Assembly (NCBI GenBank): GCA_015680685.1
Contig: MNCI01012692.1
Location: forward strand, 52,634-116,633
Origin: Gnetum montanum
Lineage: Eukaryota > Streptophyta > Gnetopsida > Gnetales > Gnetaceae
Length of the DNA stretch: 64,000 nt
Direction: 5' to 3'
In this document: positions 1 through 9,693 of the stretch, one piece after another
Layout: each line of letters starts with the position of its first letter
How positions within the stretch are numbered: the first letter of the stretch is position 1
The notes under the pieces: model-generated
Told to the model about the DNA's origin: nothing
Seen by the model: the letters and a program-made list of their open reading frames with translations, nothing else
Databases searched by the model: none
Made by a program: the position numbers and the translations under genes

Positions 1-321
1 AGGGTAGCAACTCTATCGCTGGGCCACAATAGTGTTGGGACTCTAGCAGTAGGTGCTGACGACAAGAGCTACCACTAGGATGACTAGCGGTGATAGCGAT
101 AGCTCTAGAAGGTTAGCAAGATATTAGACAACATATTTGAAGGATCAACAAGATGCCAAGGGCAGTGGCATTGCATGTGTTCTAGAGGGTGTTTTCTTGG
201 CAACATGAACTACATTCTGGAACTGTAACATCCCACCCCATGTTATCTAGAAATTTGGCATTGTGCACGCTTGCTTGTTTATAGGGCCATGGATGCAAGA
301 TGAGAACATTGTGCTAAGAAC
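1..321. other. Distal 3' region of Tat element B, no gene seen
   Basis: No coding frame or recognisable domain is visible. The stretch lies beyond the integrase end and the first hairpin minisatellite, so by position it is probably the 3' untranslated region of the minus-strand Tat-lineage element. Its 3' LTR would lie to the left, outside the window. Confidence 0.4.
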
Positions 322-665
322 CCAATTTAAGGTCTTGGTAAATCATCAGATGTATTGGTTTAAGGTCCTAGCAGACCATGATGTACCAGTTTAAGGTCCT
401 AGCATACTATTGTGCTAGTTCAAGGTGCCAGCAGTCTACTGTGCTAGTTTCTCATCATAGCAAATGGTCGATGGGCTAGTTTAAGATTGTAGCAGACCAT
501 GCTATGGGTGCCAATTTTGAGTCATAGCCCAAGGACTTGTTATGCCAGTTTATAGTCATAGAAAACTATCTGTGCCAATTTATAGTCATAGTAGATATTC
601 TTTGGTAGTTTTACATCATAGCAGATGATATGTGCTAGTTTATAGTCATAGGGGACTATTTGATT
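322..665. repeat. Hairpin minisatellite, post-integrase array of Tat element B
   Basis: About nine degenerate units of 35-45 bp, each opening with a version of AGTTTAAGGTC or AGTTTATAGTC, followed by 4-8 loop bases and a partial complement such as GACC or GACTA. Examples are GGTCCTAGCAGACC near 363-376 and TAGTCATAGGGGACTA near 643-658. The array follows the integrase C-terminus on the minus strand, so it sits in the 3' UTR. Tat-lineage elements are known for hypervariable tandem repeats in this region; the compensating stem changes are my own observation. Confidence 0.75.
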
Positions 666-679
666 ACCTTACCTTGTAT

Positions 680-2214
680 CAAACGTAGTATGGATTGAGG
701 TACAAGTGGCTCAAGGGATTTGCAAACTCTTTGCATCAATATCGACCAGTTTGAAGGCCCCATTCTCATAAGCTTTCATGACTATTAATGAACCTTCCCA
801 GTTTGCTAAGAACTTGCTTACCTATTCATGAATAGCTTTGAGGACTAGTTCCCATTTTTTGATCAACTGTTGATGTAGATTAGAATGATGCTTTTTCTAC
901 TGCTTGTCCTGGTACCATTCAATAGGGCCAAGTGTTTGGGCATGCCCTTCCTCTATGGAGTCAAGGTTAATGATCCTTGACTCTTTATTCTGGGCTTCGT
1001 TCACAATGCTTGAAAGGATCATTTGAAGTGACAGTACTTACAATTCAAGAGGTAACACTACTTCAGATCGATAAACAAGGCTATAGGGAGTCTTACCTGT
1101 GGTCGTTCTACATGGCATATAGTAAGCCCACAACACATAGAGGATTTGTTCATGCCATCACCTCTTGCTACTACTAAGCATCTTTTTGAGCAAGTTGATG
1201 ATGTCTTTGTTTTTTGCCTTCACCTAATCGTTTTCCTGCAGGTAGTATGAAAATGAAAAGGATTACTTGATTCCAAGGTTGTTGCAAAAGGTTTTGATTT
1301 CTGCACTACTAAACTATGGCTCGTTGTCTATCACGATAGTCATGGGAAGAGCAAACCTTATTACTATGTTGCCTAGAATAAAGTGAAAACCTATTGGGAT
1401 GTAGTCTTCCTAAGGAGGATAGCCTCTACCCACTTTTTAAAGTACTCCGTGGTAGTGATGATGAAGCTATGTCTTGCGAAAGACTTAGGTGTGATGGGTC
1501 TTATGATATCTAGTCCCCAATGTTGGAATGGCCACGTAATCTATGTAGGATGCAAATTAATAGGTGAGACATGTATAAGAATTGCATGATGTTGGAATGT
1601 ATNTAATAGGTGAGACATGTATAAGAATTGCATGATGTTGGAATGTATCACACGTCCTAACCTTGGCAAGGTAATCTCATTCAATGCAAGGCTAGCAGTA
1701 TCCTAGGCATCTGATCTTCACTGCTATAGCTCTAGGGGTTGTGTCCTCCACATAATCCCTCATGGATTTTGTTAATAATTTTTTTCACTTCCTCCCCACC
1801 AATGCAAGTTAGAAATATCCCATCAAAGGAGCACTTACATAGGATGTTGTCTCCTATTAGGACATACTACCAGGCTCTCTTTTGAACTACATCCTTTTGA
1901 GCGGATGTCAAGCCATCTGGGGGTTCACCATGTTGAAGATAGGCTTTAACATTAGTGTACAACTCTTGGGTATCAGTGGTATTGACATCCACAATGTGTG
2001 CTGCTTACATGATAGGATCAATGCATTCTATTATTGATGTGGGCAAAGTTGCAAATAGGTGTGATGGCACATTCAATGCTAACATGGCTAAGGCATTTGC
2101 TATGGTGTTCTCGTTGCAAGGCACATGTTGCATGTCCATCATTGTGAATTGTTTTAGCAAACTCTTGGCCAAGTCACAATAGGGCTATAAGTGTAGAGCT
2201 TTATAGGCATAGAC
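680..2214 (-). pseudogene. Ty3/gypsy (Tat) integrase, broken
   Basis: The minus strand reads as a Ty3/gypsy integrase that would insert the reverse-transcribed element into host DNA. Near 1,497-1,545 it has the core start WPFQHWGLDII, carrying the first catalytic Asp, followed by a FIITTTEYFKKWVEA stretch. IDNEP near 1,318-1,330 carries the second Asp, and the QENDQVKAKNK stretch further left holds the position of the catalytic Glu. The C-terminal domain ends near 700-800 with NWEGSLIVMKAYENGAFKLVD, the usual chromoviral/Tat tail. In-frame stops occur at several points, and a one-base assembly gap with a duplicated flank lies at 1,603. The N-terminal zinc-binding part (about 1,700-2,000) is poorly preserved. 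It is non-functional. Confidence 0.85.
1558..1648. other. Assembly gap (n at 1,603) with 45 bp duplicated flanks
   Basis: A single undetermined base at 1,603 separates two identical copies of a 45 bp sequence (1,558-1,602 and 1,604-1,648). This looks like two contig ends that overlap but were joined with a one-base gap, not like a biological tandem repeat. It lengthens and disrupts the integrase frame artificially. Confidence 0.85.
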
Positions 2215-2560
2215 ATCAGTAATCTAGTTGACAACGAGTTGGGAATCGCCTCGAACTATCAAATGTTGAATCTCTAGTTCCTGGGCTACTAAGAGTCCCC
2301 TAAGGAGCCCTTTGTACTCAGCTACATTGTTCATACAAACGAATGTAAAATGGTAAGCAAAAGGATGAATGTACCTAGAGGGGAATCTACTGATGATAGT
2401 AGCACTACCACCTCGTGTAGCTAAGGCACTGTCAAAATGCAAAGTGACTTCAAAGTGTAATGGCACAGGGTTGATGTTATTGACATGCTCATTGGGGAAC
2501 TTCGGCTCTATCATTACTTGATCATCGACGGGTAAGGTTGTGAGTTGTGTGGCTATTGCT
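2215..2560 (-). pseudogene. Second, archaeal-type RNase H (aRNH) of Tat element
   Basis: Downstream of the usual gypsy RNase H, the minus strand encodes a second RNase H domain. It has the HFDSALATRGGSATI strand (first acidic residue), NNVAEYKGLLRGL (the Glu of the conserved AEY motif) and RGDSQLVVN (third acidic residue). A duplicated RNase H between RT-RH and integrase marks the plant Tat lineage (Ogre, Retand, Grande and relatives), so this is the best single piece of evidence for the lineage call. The domain lies in a 172-codon open stretch (2,224-2,742) that ends in a stop just after the VVN motif. All three acidic positions survive although the rest of pol is broken. Confidence 0.85.
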
Positions 2561-3873
2561 TGTCCTTTTGTCAATGATTGGGAAACATAATGCAAATTGA
2601 ATTCTGTCGTTATAGCTTTCCATTGGGCTATCCTACTACTCTCGTATAAATTGTTTGTGATGACCCGAAGTATGTTGCTCTTGCATATGATGTTAACCTT
2701 GTTGTGGAAGAGGTAGTATCTCCATTTTTTTAGTGGAAACACTAAGGTGAGACAATTCCTTTCTACTTTGTTATACTTTGCCTCATAAGCTATTAGTGCA
2801 TGGCTTAAGTAATAAACTAGGATTTTAGAACTGTCATCTTTCTTCTAACATAACAATGCTGCAATAGATGTGTCCAAGGTGGTAAGGTAGATGTAGAAAG
2901 GCTTATCCCTCTGTGGTAGGTGAATAGTTGGGAGGTGCAAAAGCTCTTTCCTTAGGTCATCGAATGCTTGTTAACATCATTCTGTCCATTCAAAGTTGAC
3001 ACCCTCCTTTAGCAATTGTTGCATGGGGTGTAACTTGTCGGTCAAACTTGTTATAAACCTTCTAATAAACTATATTCTACCTTGCAACCCACGTAATTCT
3101 TTAAGGTTCGTAGGGGGTTCTAGGTTAATGATGGCCTTAACTTTGTCAGGGTCCACTCGTATTCCAGCTTCTAATACTACAAACCCTAGCATGTGTCTAG
3201 TTTTAACTCCAAAAACACATTACCTTGGATTGAGACATAAGTCATGCCTATGACAATGCTTAAGGACTACATCTACATCATTGAGATGATCAATAGCTTT
3301 CTTAGACATGACTGGTATGTCATCCACATAATCATTTAGTCTCTCCAAGAGGTAGCCATTGAAAATGTATGTCATGGCTCATTGATAAGTTGCTCCGATG
3401 TTTTTAAGTCCAAAAGGCATCATGGTGTAACAAAAGGTTCCCCAAGGGGTCATGAAAGTAGTTGTTAACTGATGCTCTAGGTTGATGTGGATCTCATTGT
3501 AACGTAAGAATCCATCCATAAAGGATAGTATAGCATGACCAGCTGTAGTGTCAATAAGTTGATCAATACTTGGTAATGGGAAGTCATCTTTGATCGTTGC
3601 TTTGTTTAGATTTCAAAAATCTATACAAATTCATATGCCTTCCATTTTCTTAGAGACCAGAACGATGTTTGACATCCACTCTGATTAATCAACCACACGA
3701 ATGAAACCTGCTTGATATAGCTTGGTAATTTCAACATGTATACCTAGTGCAATTTCTAGTTTAATTTTTCGAGCCTTTTTTTTGACTGCCTTGATACATG
3801 GGTCTAAGATAATGTTATGTTGTATGAGCCATGGGTCTAGGCCCAGCATGTCATCATAGGACCATGTAAACAC
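2561..3873 (-). pseudogene. Reverse transcriptase and gypsy RNase H of Tat element B, broken
   Basis: The minus strand shows a Ty3/gypsy RT. The N-terminal approach with WSYDDMLGLDPWL and QAGFIRVVD lies at 3,685-3,873. The catalytic YVDDMPV is near 3,313-3,330, and the thumb and connection with LRGLQGRI and FIRRFITSLTDKL at 3,000-3,110. The gypsy RNase H follows (FYIYLTTLDTSIAALL near 2,870-2,915; LIAYEAKYNKVERN near 2,750-2,800). Several stops break it. It follows the linker exon at 3,874-4,202 and precedes the second RNase H, so domain order is RT-gRNH-aRNH-INT. Confidence 0.88.
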
Positions 3874-4202
3874 TTAAACATTATCTTGGAGAACCTTAGA
3901 TATTTCCTTTTGCATTTGTGGATCTAGGAGGAAGCTAAGTTTTAATGTTTTTATTTTTTCCTTAGATGTAGTTATAGGCATTTCAATGAGAGGGTCTTTA
4001 GTCACATCCCTGGCCTCTAAGTCTAAGGCTTGGACCAAATGTTTGGGCCAATCTAAGGATGTTTCCAGGGATGCTACAGTGTTGTTAGTAGATGATTCCC
4101 AGTCTATTGATTCTAAATTTAGGTGTTTTGTAAGCCTTCCATGAGGACTTGTCAAGGTTAAAAGCGAATGTAGATCACTGTGCATGGAAATTTTTGTTAA
4201 AC
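3874..4202 (-). pseudogene. Linker segment upstream of RT in Tat pol
   Basis: An open minus-strand segment of about 110 codons with the weakly conserved acidic linker that precedes RT in Tat elements (SLDWPKHLVQALDLEARDVTKDP and a following KIKTLKLSF stretch). It is immediately preceded, at 4,203-4,204, by an AG with a pyrimidine-rich run. The first in-frame ATG (4,227) lies upstream of that AG, so translation may begin elsewhere and reach this frame by splicing. A stop separates it from the RT segment. Confidence 0.6.
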
Positions 4203-4228
4203 CTGTCATAATAGAAAGAAAGACCAAG
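4203..4228 (-). promoter_or_regulatory. Possible 3' splice site before Tat pol
   Basis: On the minus strand a pyrimidine-rich run (CTTTCTTTCTATTATGACAG) ends in AG and is followed by GTTTAAC. Ogre-type Tat elements have an intron between protease and RT, and this would be its acceptor. I found no convincing donor at the end of the protease frame, so this remains a candidate. Confidence 0.4.
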
Positions 4229-4311
4229 TCAAGTGATACCTATTTGTAACATGTAATGAATGTATGTAACAATATGAGATAACTATCAATTACTATGTAA
4301 AGTTTGCAACT

Positions 4312-4615
4312 TGCCAATTTAAGGTCTTAATGGACCATTAACGGGTTTGAAAATGCAAGAAGCATTATCTTTGCCAATTTAAGGTCGTAGCAGATCATAA
4401 CAATGCAAAACTTGGTCTAAAAATATGAAATGAATGTTAAAATTGCTAGTTTAATGTCATGGCGGACCATCATTGGGCTACATTATAGGTTAGCACCCCA
4501 TGTAAATCAGAATTTCCAATTTAAGGTCTGAGCGGACCATCATTATGCTACATTATGGGTTAAGATCTCATGTAAATTGAGATTTCCAGTTTAAGATCTT
4601 AGCGGATCATTAACG
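4312..4615. repeat. Hairpin minisatellite before RT of Tat element B
   Basis: About five units of 45-65 bp, each with a version of CCAATTTAAGGTCTNAGCGGACCAT. Stem arms change together: GGTC pairs with GACC in some units and GATC with GATC near 4,593-4,608. The array separates the RT-bearing block from the promoter of the antisense accessory gene. Confidence 0.75.
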
Positions 4616-4753
4616 GTGCAAAATTTGATGGGCCCACTTGCTATGGTGCCAATGAGTGTTATGTTGTAATAGGATTTCACTATAGTAGCACTATGCTGCG
4701 AAGGCATCTTACGTTACTTAGGATAAAAATGGCATATTTTTTACTACATCGAC

Positions 4754-4762
4754 TATAAATAG
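4754..4762 (+). promoter_or_regulatory. TATA box of the antisense accessory gene
   Basis: TATAAATAG in GC-moderate sequence, followed 80-100 bases later by a GA-rich tract (AGAGAGAGAGAGAG at 4,842-4,855) typical of plant 5' leaders, and 152 bases later by an ATG in good context (AAAATGGC). It points rightwards, opposite to gag-pol. Confidence 0.6.
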
Positions 4763-4905
4763 GGGTTTACCCCTTGGTAAACTTGTCATTTTCATTCTGA
4801 GAGCCCAGAGCCCATACTCAAAGCATAGTGTGGTTGCACAAAGAGAGAGAGAGAGCGAATATGTGTAGCGTAGTAGGTGATCAGAGATAATCTGTGAGTA
4901 AGAAA

Positions 4906-5025
4906 ATGGCACCTAAAGGTGAATGCAAGCATCGAGGACTTGCCAAGGTAAACAAAGTGAAGGACTCTTTGGGAAGCCTATCCCAGGCGCAAGTTGAGGT
5001 GCGACAGGAGACTCCATCAACTTGA
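4906..5025 (+). CDS. First exon of accessory gene (starts MAPK)
   Basis: A 39-codon frame beginning MAPKGECKHRGLAK. A GTAAAC donor-like site follows the AAG codon near 4,945-4,950, so the coding exon may stop there. The start is chosen because it follows the TATA box and GA-rich leader, and because the env-position gene of the inner Athila-like element at 52,091 also begins MAPK. The product is unrecognised. Its role inside the element is unknown. Confidence 0.4.
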   Translation: MAPKGECKHRGLAKVNKVKDSLGSLSQAQVEVRQETPST

Positions 5026-6562
5026 TAAGTCGCTATGTTATCTTTATTGCTATTGTCATTATTGTGATGATATTCACATCTATTGCTATCATTTTAGTTG
5101 TTGTTTTGGCTACTATGTTGTTGTTGTTGCTAGTTGGCTACAACGGCCGTATGAATGCTATGCTATGGCTGCATGCAGTATCTCCTTAACTACCATTATT
5201 AAGAATGGTGACTGCTTTGTCATGAGGGTTTTGGCGATTCTAAGTAGTGTAGTGCATGCTCGACGTAGCATACCACCTTTACAAGGGTTTAGTTATTCGC
5301 GAAATTTTTTATGATAGCGTGATGTGTGTTTAATGTGGTGTACCATGAGTTACTTTGTGTAGCAAGATAGGGTTGGAACGACGGGGGCACTATGAATTCT
5401 TTCTCACCTGCACTATTTAAGGCTATAATATTTTTGTTACTATTACACTACACCATTATGTCATAAGGCCTTTAGGCTATTATGTTGGTAGTCTATCGCA
5501 TTGCTACACTATTGAACTTGTAACACTGCTATGTTGTTAGATTTGGTTTCTTCTTTCAAGTTTGCTATGTTTCCATGCCTATTATAGTGGTATGTTGGTT
5601 GTATTGTTATACAGTTATATGTCTACCTACGCTTGTCACATGTCATGCATTTGTTTTGCTATGTTGCGCATATCACAGTTGTCACCCTTAAGTGGGAATG
5701 TAACTGTTACGATACGTGTCTAGTATGCTATGTACTACATAACTGTCATCGTAAGGTGCACCCAGCATTGTTACGCTATGTGGGGCTTGATCGCTATGCT
5801 ACACTACAAGTGACACTTTGTTAAATTACCCATAATGTTTAACCCTATTTTATGTTAAAGAGAAATTTGCAACTAGAAGATCATGCTACACTACATGTAA
5901 AGAGGGGGTCATGCTATGCCACTTGTAAATAGATGGTTGCGCTACGCTATGTGCAAACCTCACAATGCTAACATTTGATGCTTCATCATGTAGGATCATG
6001 TTGAAGCTCATCTTGATTTTCCTCAAGATTGTAGGAGTCTTATGTTGCCTCAGTGAACCAGTGGACAACATCCCTCCTCCCCATGCGTGCATGGGGTAGT
6101 AGGTGGTCTAGTTCCAGGAGGGCACATGGAACTTCTTATATTTCCTCCTCCACCATTTCAGTGTGATTGTGTGATCACACTTGTCAGTTGAGACAGTAGC
6201 TACAATTACAGAGACACTGTTGTTCGGGGTAAATCAGGGAATTCTGATGTTCTTGACTAATGGGGTGATTGGAGGTTAAGGGATTGTAGGTTCCAACCAG
6301 TGCCTAAAAGGATTTAGGTTCTTAAGTTGGATCTAGGAAATGCCTGAGTACAACTGCTATCATTTATATAGCATGTTATATGTTGCCTGCCACATAGGCA
6401 CTTGTTTTCAAAACCCACCTGGAACCATTTACTATGCCAACAGGTGCATTTTATGAAGGTTTCTTAATGTGTTGTATAATCTATGTTACACTAGATAGAG
6501 GTGTTAACTATACTTTTGTGTATTACTAGGTTTTATATTGATAGGAATGGTCTTCACAGTGA
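5026..6562 (+). other. Probable long intron of the accessory gene
   Basis: No sustained coding frame. The stretch is rich in TACGCTATG/CATAGCGTA words, for example near 5,765-5,810 and 5,880-5,960. These resemble the hairpins of the Tat U3 regions at 15,518-16,127 and 21,909-22,720. It lies between the MAPK exon and the first long conserved accessory-gene exon, so an intron is the simplest reading. Acceptor-like AGs occur near 6,528 and 6,559. Confidence 0.35.
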
Positions 6563-8007
6563 TATAGATGCCTGGCGTTGGCACAGATAGCCTTGCAGGA
6601 GTTCTCCACTACCAAGAACATGTGCGCTAGTGTAATAGGGAAATTTGGGCTTGAGTTTAAAACCTACCCAACCCGGTATTTCCAATTTTATTAGAAGTGT
6701 AAGGAAGTTGATTGGTTGGATAGGGCGTGGACATCTCTCAGACCACTTACCATTGAAGACATGCTAGTGGAACTCCCATCATTTCCTACACCATTTAAAG
6801 CTAGTATGCTAAACTATGGGTCTATTGTTATCTGTTCAAGTGAAGATGTGCTTTGATCATGTTTTTCTTTTTCTTTTTCTACTAACTTTTTCTTTCAAAC
6901 TATTACAATCGCGAAAGAANCTACTAACTTTTTCTTTCAAACTATTACAATCGCGAAAGAATCCCAAGAGGTCAATGTGATCACCTCTGGGCATAACGAA
7001 ACCAACCTCTTTTTCAAGTATAAGAAGGGGGAGGAGACACAACGTTGGCTCTGCAATGGGGCTCCAGCCATCCTTGTCCACAACCTTTAGGAGGATGGGC
7101 TCATGGATTTCTTTTTTACTATAAACCTAAGTGTTCTGCCTACCGAAATGCTTTTCCTAGCTAATTCCTTCTTTGAGAGGGTCAATCGCTTCTGTACACA
7201 TGTTCACAGTGTATGGGTGGTGTTTGAAATCAATGATAAAATATTTGTAGATCTTTTCAGTGTTCCTTCTAATGGTCTCCCTATAGGAGAAAAATCTAAA
7301 AACGATGCAAACCATCAAGGGGACATTGAGGAGTGGCTAGGGATGGCTAAAGATTGAAAGGGGATCTACATCAAGAAGGTTAGGCCAAGGGTGGCCAAGA
7401 TGATTTACCCTATTTTCTATGCCTGTGCCTTCCTCAAGCTACTCTCCCAAGAAAATATCCTTGGAGTGAAGCAAGCTTGGATAATGAAGGATGTCATGGA
7501 AGAAGGGACTTACTATAATTGGGCCAAGTAGCTTTGTGAAGGCTTACAAGCTGAAATGATCAAACTTCGAGGGAAGCTTGAGTCCCGTTTCAACATGCAC
7601 TATGCATTCTTTGTAGCCTACCTATGATGTTTTGCAAAATTCTTGGTATTCTATAAGAATGGCATCTGGATGCAACAAGACTGTAGTTAGATCTCCAAAC
7701 CATGGATTTGCCAAGTTATCTATACCACACGATCCCAAAATCCCTAGAAGGCCATTGGGAAATCATTTTCAATAACTATAAGGGATCAGGTGGCACATCC
7801 CTTTCATTCCTAGGATAGCATGGGAGAGGCACCCGCTCCCCCCCATTAACATAGGCAGTGTGACAAGGGGAGAACAGCTCATTATAGAAATAGTGACGAA
7901 AAGGTTGCAATGTAAGAAATCTCATCTTGCCTAAAAGCCTCCCCGTAAAAATGAAGAGAGGGGGAAGATGCTGCAACTCAAAATTCACAGAGTGAAACCT
8001 CTAATTG
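6563..8007 (+). pseudogene. Accessory gene, conserved N-terminal region, broken
   Basis: Two long readable stretches. At 6,563-6,856 a frame contains GLEFKTYPTRYFQFY, DWLDRAWTSLRPLTIEDM and SFPTPFKASMLNYGSI, with one stop. At 7,103-7,750 another frame contains NRFCTHVHSVWVVFEINDKIF and FVDLFSVPSNGLP, then ARVAKMIYPIFYACAFLKLL-like sequence, with several stops. The final part (about 7,830-8,007) reads PPINIGSVTRGEQLIIEIV and leads in frame into a GTAAGT donor. The VDLFSVPSNG segment resembles AEVLNLPNEG in the outer Athila env-position gene (56,400-56,430), suggesting a related fold. This class of extra ORF is known from Tat and Athila elements, but its function is not. A one-base assembly gap at 6,920 duplicates 41 bp. 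Confidence 0.6.
6879..6961. other. Assembly gap (n at 6,920) with 41 bp duplicated flanks
   Basis: The same 41 bp sequence stands at 6,879-6,919 and 6,921-6,961, separated by one n. As at 1,603, this is best read as unmerged contig overlap. It falls between the two conserved accessory-gene exons and should be collapsed before any frame analysis. Confidence 0.85.
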
Positions 8008-8130
8008 GTAAGTATGTTTAACTATTTTGTTCATGCTCTCTATGTTGTGCCACGCTAGGTAGCATTGCACAATGTAGCATCTATTCCAGTTTGGTATATC
8101 TTGCCTACTGTAATCATATTTGATTAGCAG
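8008..8130 (+). other. Intron of accessory gene (123 bp)
   Basis: Donor TTG|GTAAGT at 8,007/8,008 and acceptor TTTGATTAGCAG|AG at 8,130/8,131. Joining the flanks keeps one frame open: a basic stretch ending HRVKPLI runs into an acidic stretch EEGEEEGEEEVLAPG. Length and ends are typical of a plant intron. The intron fits only the plus strand. Confidence 0.65.
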
Positions 8131-8783
8131 AGGAAGGAGAAGAGGAAGGGGAGGAAGAGGTTCTGGCCCCTGGAATAGGGGAAACCAATGAAAATTAAGA
8201 GGCCTTAGCCATAGAGGAAAGGGCCCTAGCCAACGAAGAAGAGGCCCATACTATAGAAGAAAGGGTCCTAGTTGGTGAGGAAGAGGCCCCTGCTGATGAA
8301 GAGAAGGCCCCTGTCGATGAGTAAGAGGCCTTTGCCAATTAGAAGGGGCCCCTACTGATGACCCTTTTGCCAAGTGTGGTTTAATACCAGAGGGGCATAT
8401 TTGTGTTAAGGCACTGATACACTATTGAGTTAGCTGGAAAGAGAGGGGCTCCACTTTGACATTAGTGAGTTTGACTACTTGTTTAATAGTGTGTCAATGG
8501 GAGACCCCCCCCCCCCCCCCCCCCCCCCCCTCCCCCACTATCACCCTTGAGGGTTTGTTGGGTAGAAGCTTTACACTATCATTTATGTTGTTCATCAGCT
8601 TTTTTGTAGTCCTCTCCACTATGGCTAATATATTTTATCATGTAGTAGACACCACTGTTGACACTCCTAGTCCATCTCTGATCCATCTCCGACCATGGGC
8701 CAAGAACCCCAACAAATTCACCTTTATGGAGGGGGTGGTTGATGACATGATCGACTGTCTAAGGTAGATCGATCTAGAAGTTG
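8131..8783 (+). pseudogene. Accessory gene, acidic repeat region
   Basis: Encodes about six degenerate copies of an acidic 8-12 residue motif of the type EEEAPADEEKAPVDE (8,131-8,340), with stops. A poly-C run follows at 8,505-8,530, then a frame with a TPSPSLIHLRPWAKNPNKFTF stretch and VVDDMIDCL (8,650-8,767). The last codons read IDLEV into a GTAAGT donor at 8,784. Parts between 8,340 and 8,640 shift frame, so this is a decayed exon. The function is unrecognised. Confidence 0.5.
8505..8530. repeat. Poly-C tract (26 C)
   Basis: Uninterrupted run of 26 C, followed by T and five more C. It is a likely site of length error in sequencing and of slippage in vivo, and it breaks the accessory-gene frame. 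Confidence 0.9.
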
Positions 8784-8872
8784 GTAAGTTAAAGTCACTA
8801 TGCTAGGATTTCTACATTATCAGAATTTCACCATGTCACTGTGACTAATGCCTTTCTGTGTGCGGTTGGTAG
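8784..8872 (+). other. Intron of accessory gene (89 bp)
   Basis: Donor GAAGTTG|GTAAGTT and acceptor GTGCGGTTGGTAG|CCTC. The joined frame reads LEV-ASRLKWDPKKIVEV without a break and continues into the coiled-coil exon. Together with the 8,008-8,130 intron, this shows that the gene was expressed from the plus strand, antisense to the element's gag and pol. Confidence 0.7.
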
Positions 8873-9693
8873 CCTCTCGCCTCAAGTGGGACCCCAAAAA
8901 AATAGTTGAGGTTGACATCATACCTGAATTTCCATAGGAGGTGACCAAAGTACCTCATCACATATACGATGAGGAAAGTAAATGTGTGCTATACTTGGCA
9001 TGCTCTTTGTGGGAATGTAGGCATGTGAATGAAGACCTTTGGAAATCGATGCAAAGACTTGAGAAGGAGAAGGCCCACCTAACTACTGAGGTGGGGGATC
9101 TTCGATCCAAGAATAAATTCCTATTGGCCTGAGACACTAATGATGGAAATTGGTGTGCAGCCGTCATTGACTACGTGAGATATTGGATGGCCATGTGGTG
9201 CAACAATGAAGCCACATGTAAAATGATCGAATAGCACATGAAAATGGACCTTTTAGCCCAAAAGAATCAAGATTGGAAGGATTATAGAGCAAAGGTTTAC
9301 AAATGGTAATAGGTACATAAGAATCACAAACATATGTATAAATTGGAATGTGCTACCTACCATAAACAATATCAGGAAGCTTTAGGAAATTTGCATACCT
9401 ATGAGCTATTCCTTGACATTATTGGTGCTTCTAGAGCTTATGATAGGTTCATGCAACAGGTGATAGTCAGTGAATCTTCCGAAAGGGAGATGACCTTACC
9501 TACAAGTGAGGCTACCACTGCCACCTTTTCTCCAAGGCCACCTAGATGGACAACCGTAAGAAAGGAAAAAGTTGCAGTAAGCGCTAATCTAGGGGATAGG
9601 AACTAAGCTGACATCACCAAGGAGGAGATCTTGCAATGCCTCACAGTTGGCATTGATTGGATAACCCCCGAAATAGACACAGGGCCATCTTAG
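8873..9693 (+). pseudogene. Accessory gene, C-terminal coiled-coil exon
   Basis: Starts SRLKWDPKKIVEVDIIPEFP and continues with long charged helical segments: NEDLWKSMQRLEKEKAHLTTEVGDLRSKN at 9,028-9,116 and a second run through YKLECATYHKQYQEALGNLHTY at 9,337-9,402. These predict coiled coils. It ends after ILQCLTVGIDWITPEIDTG with TAG at 9,691-9,693. Four or so in-frame stops show decay. The Athila-like env-position genes at 53,443-54,662 and 57,198-58,300 likewise end in long helical, coiled-coil regions. No enzyme motif and no membrane segment is apparent. Confidence 0.6.

Noticed and set aside
4312-4615. Array as tRNA or other small RNA genes
   Set aside because: Hairpins are too short and lack polymerase III boxes or conserved RNA family features.
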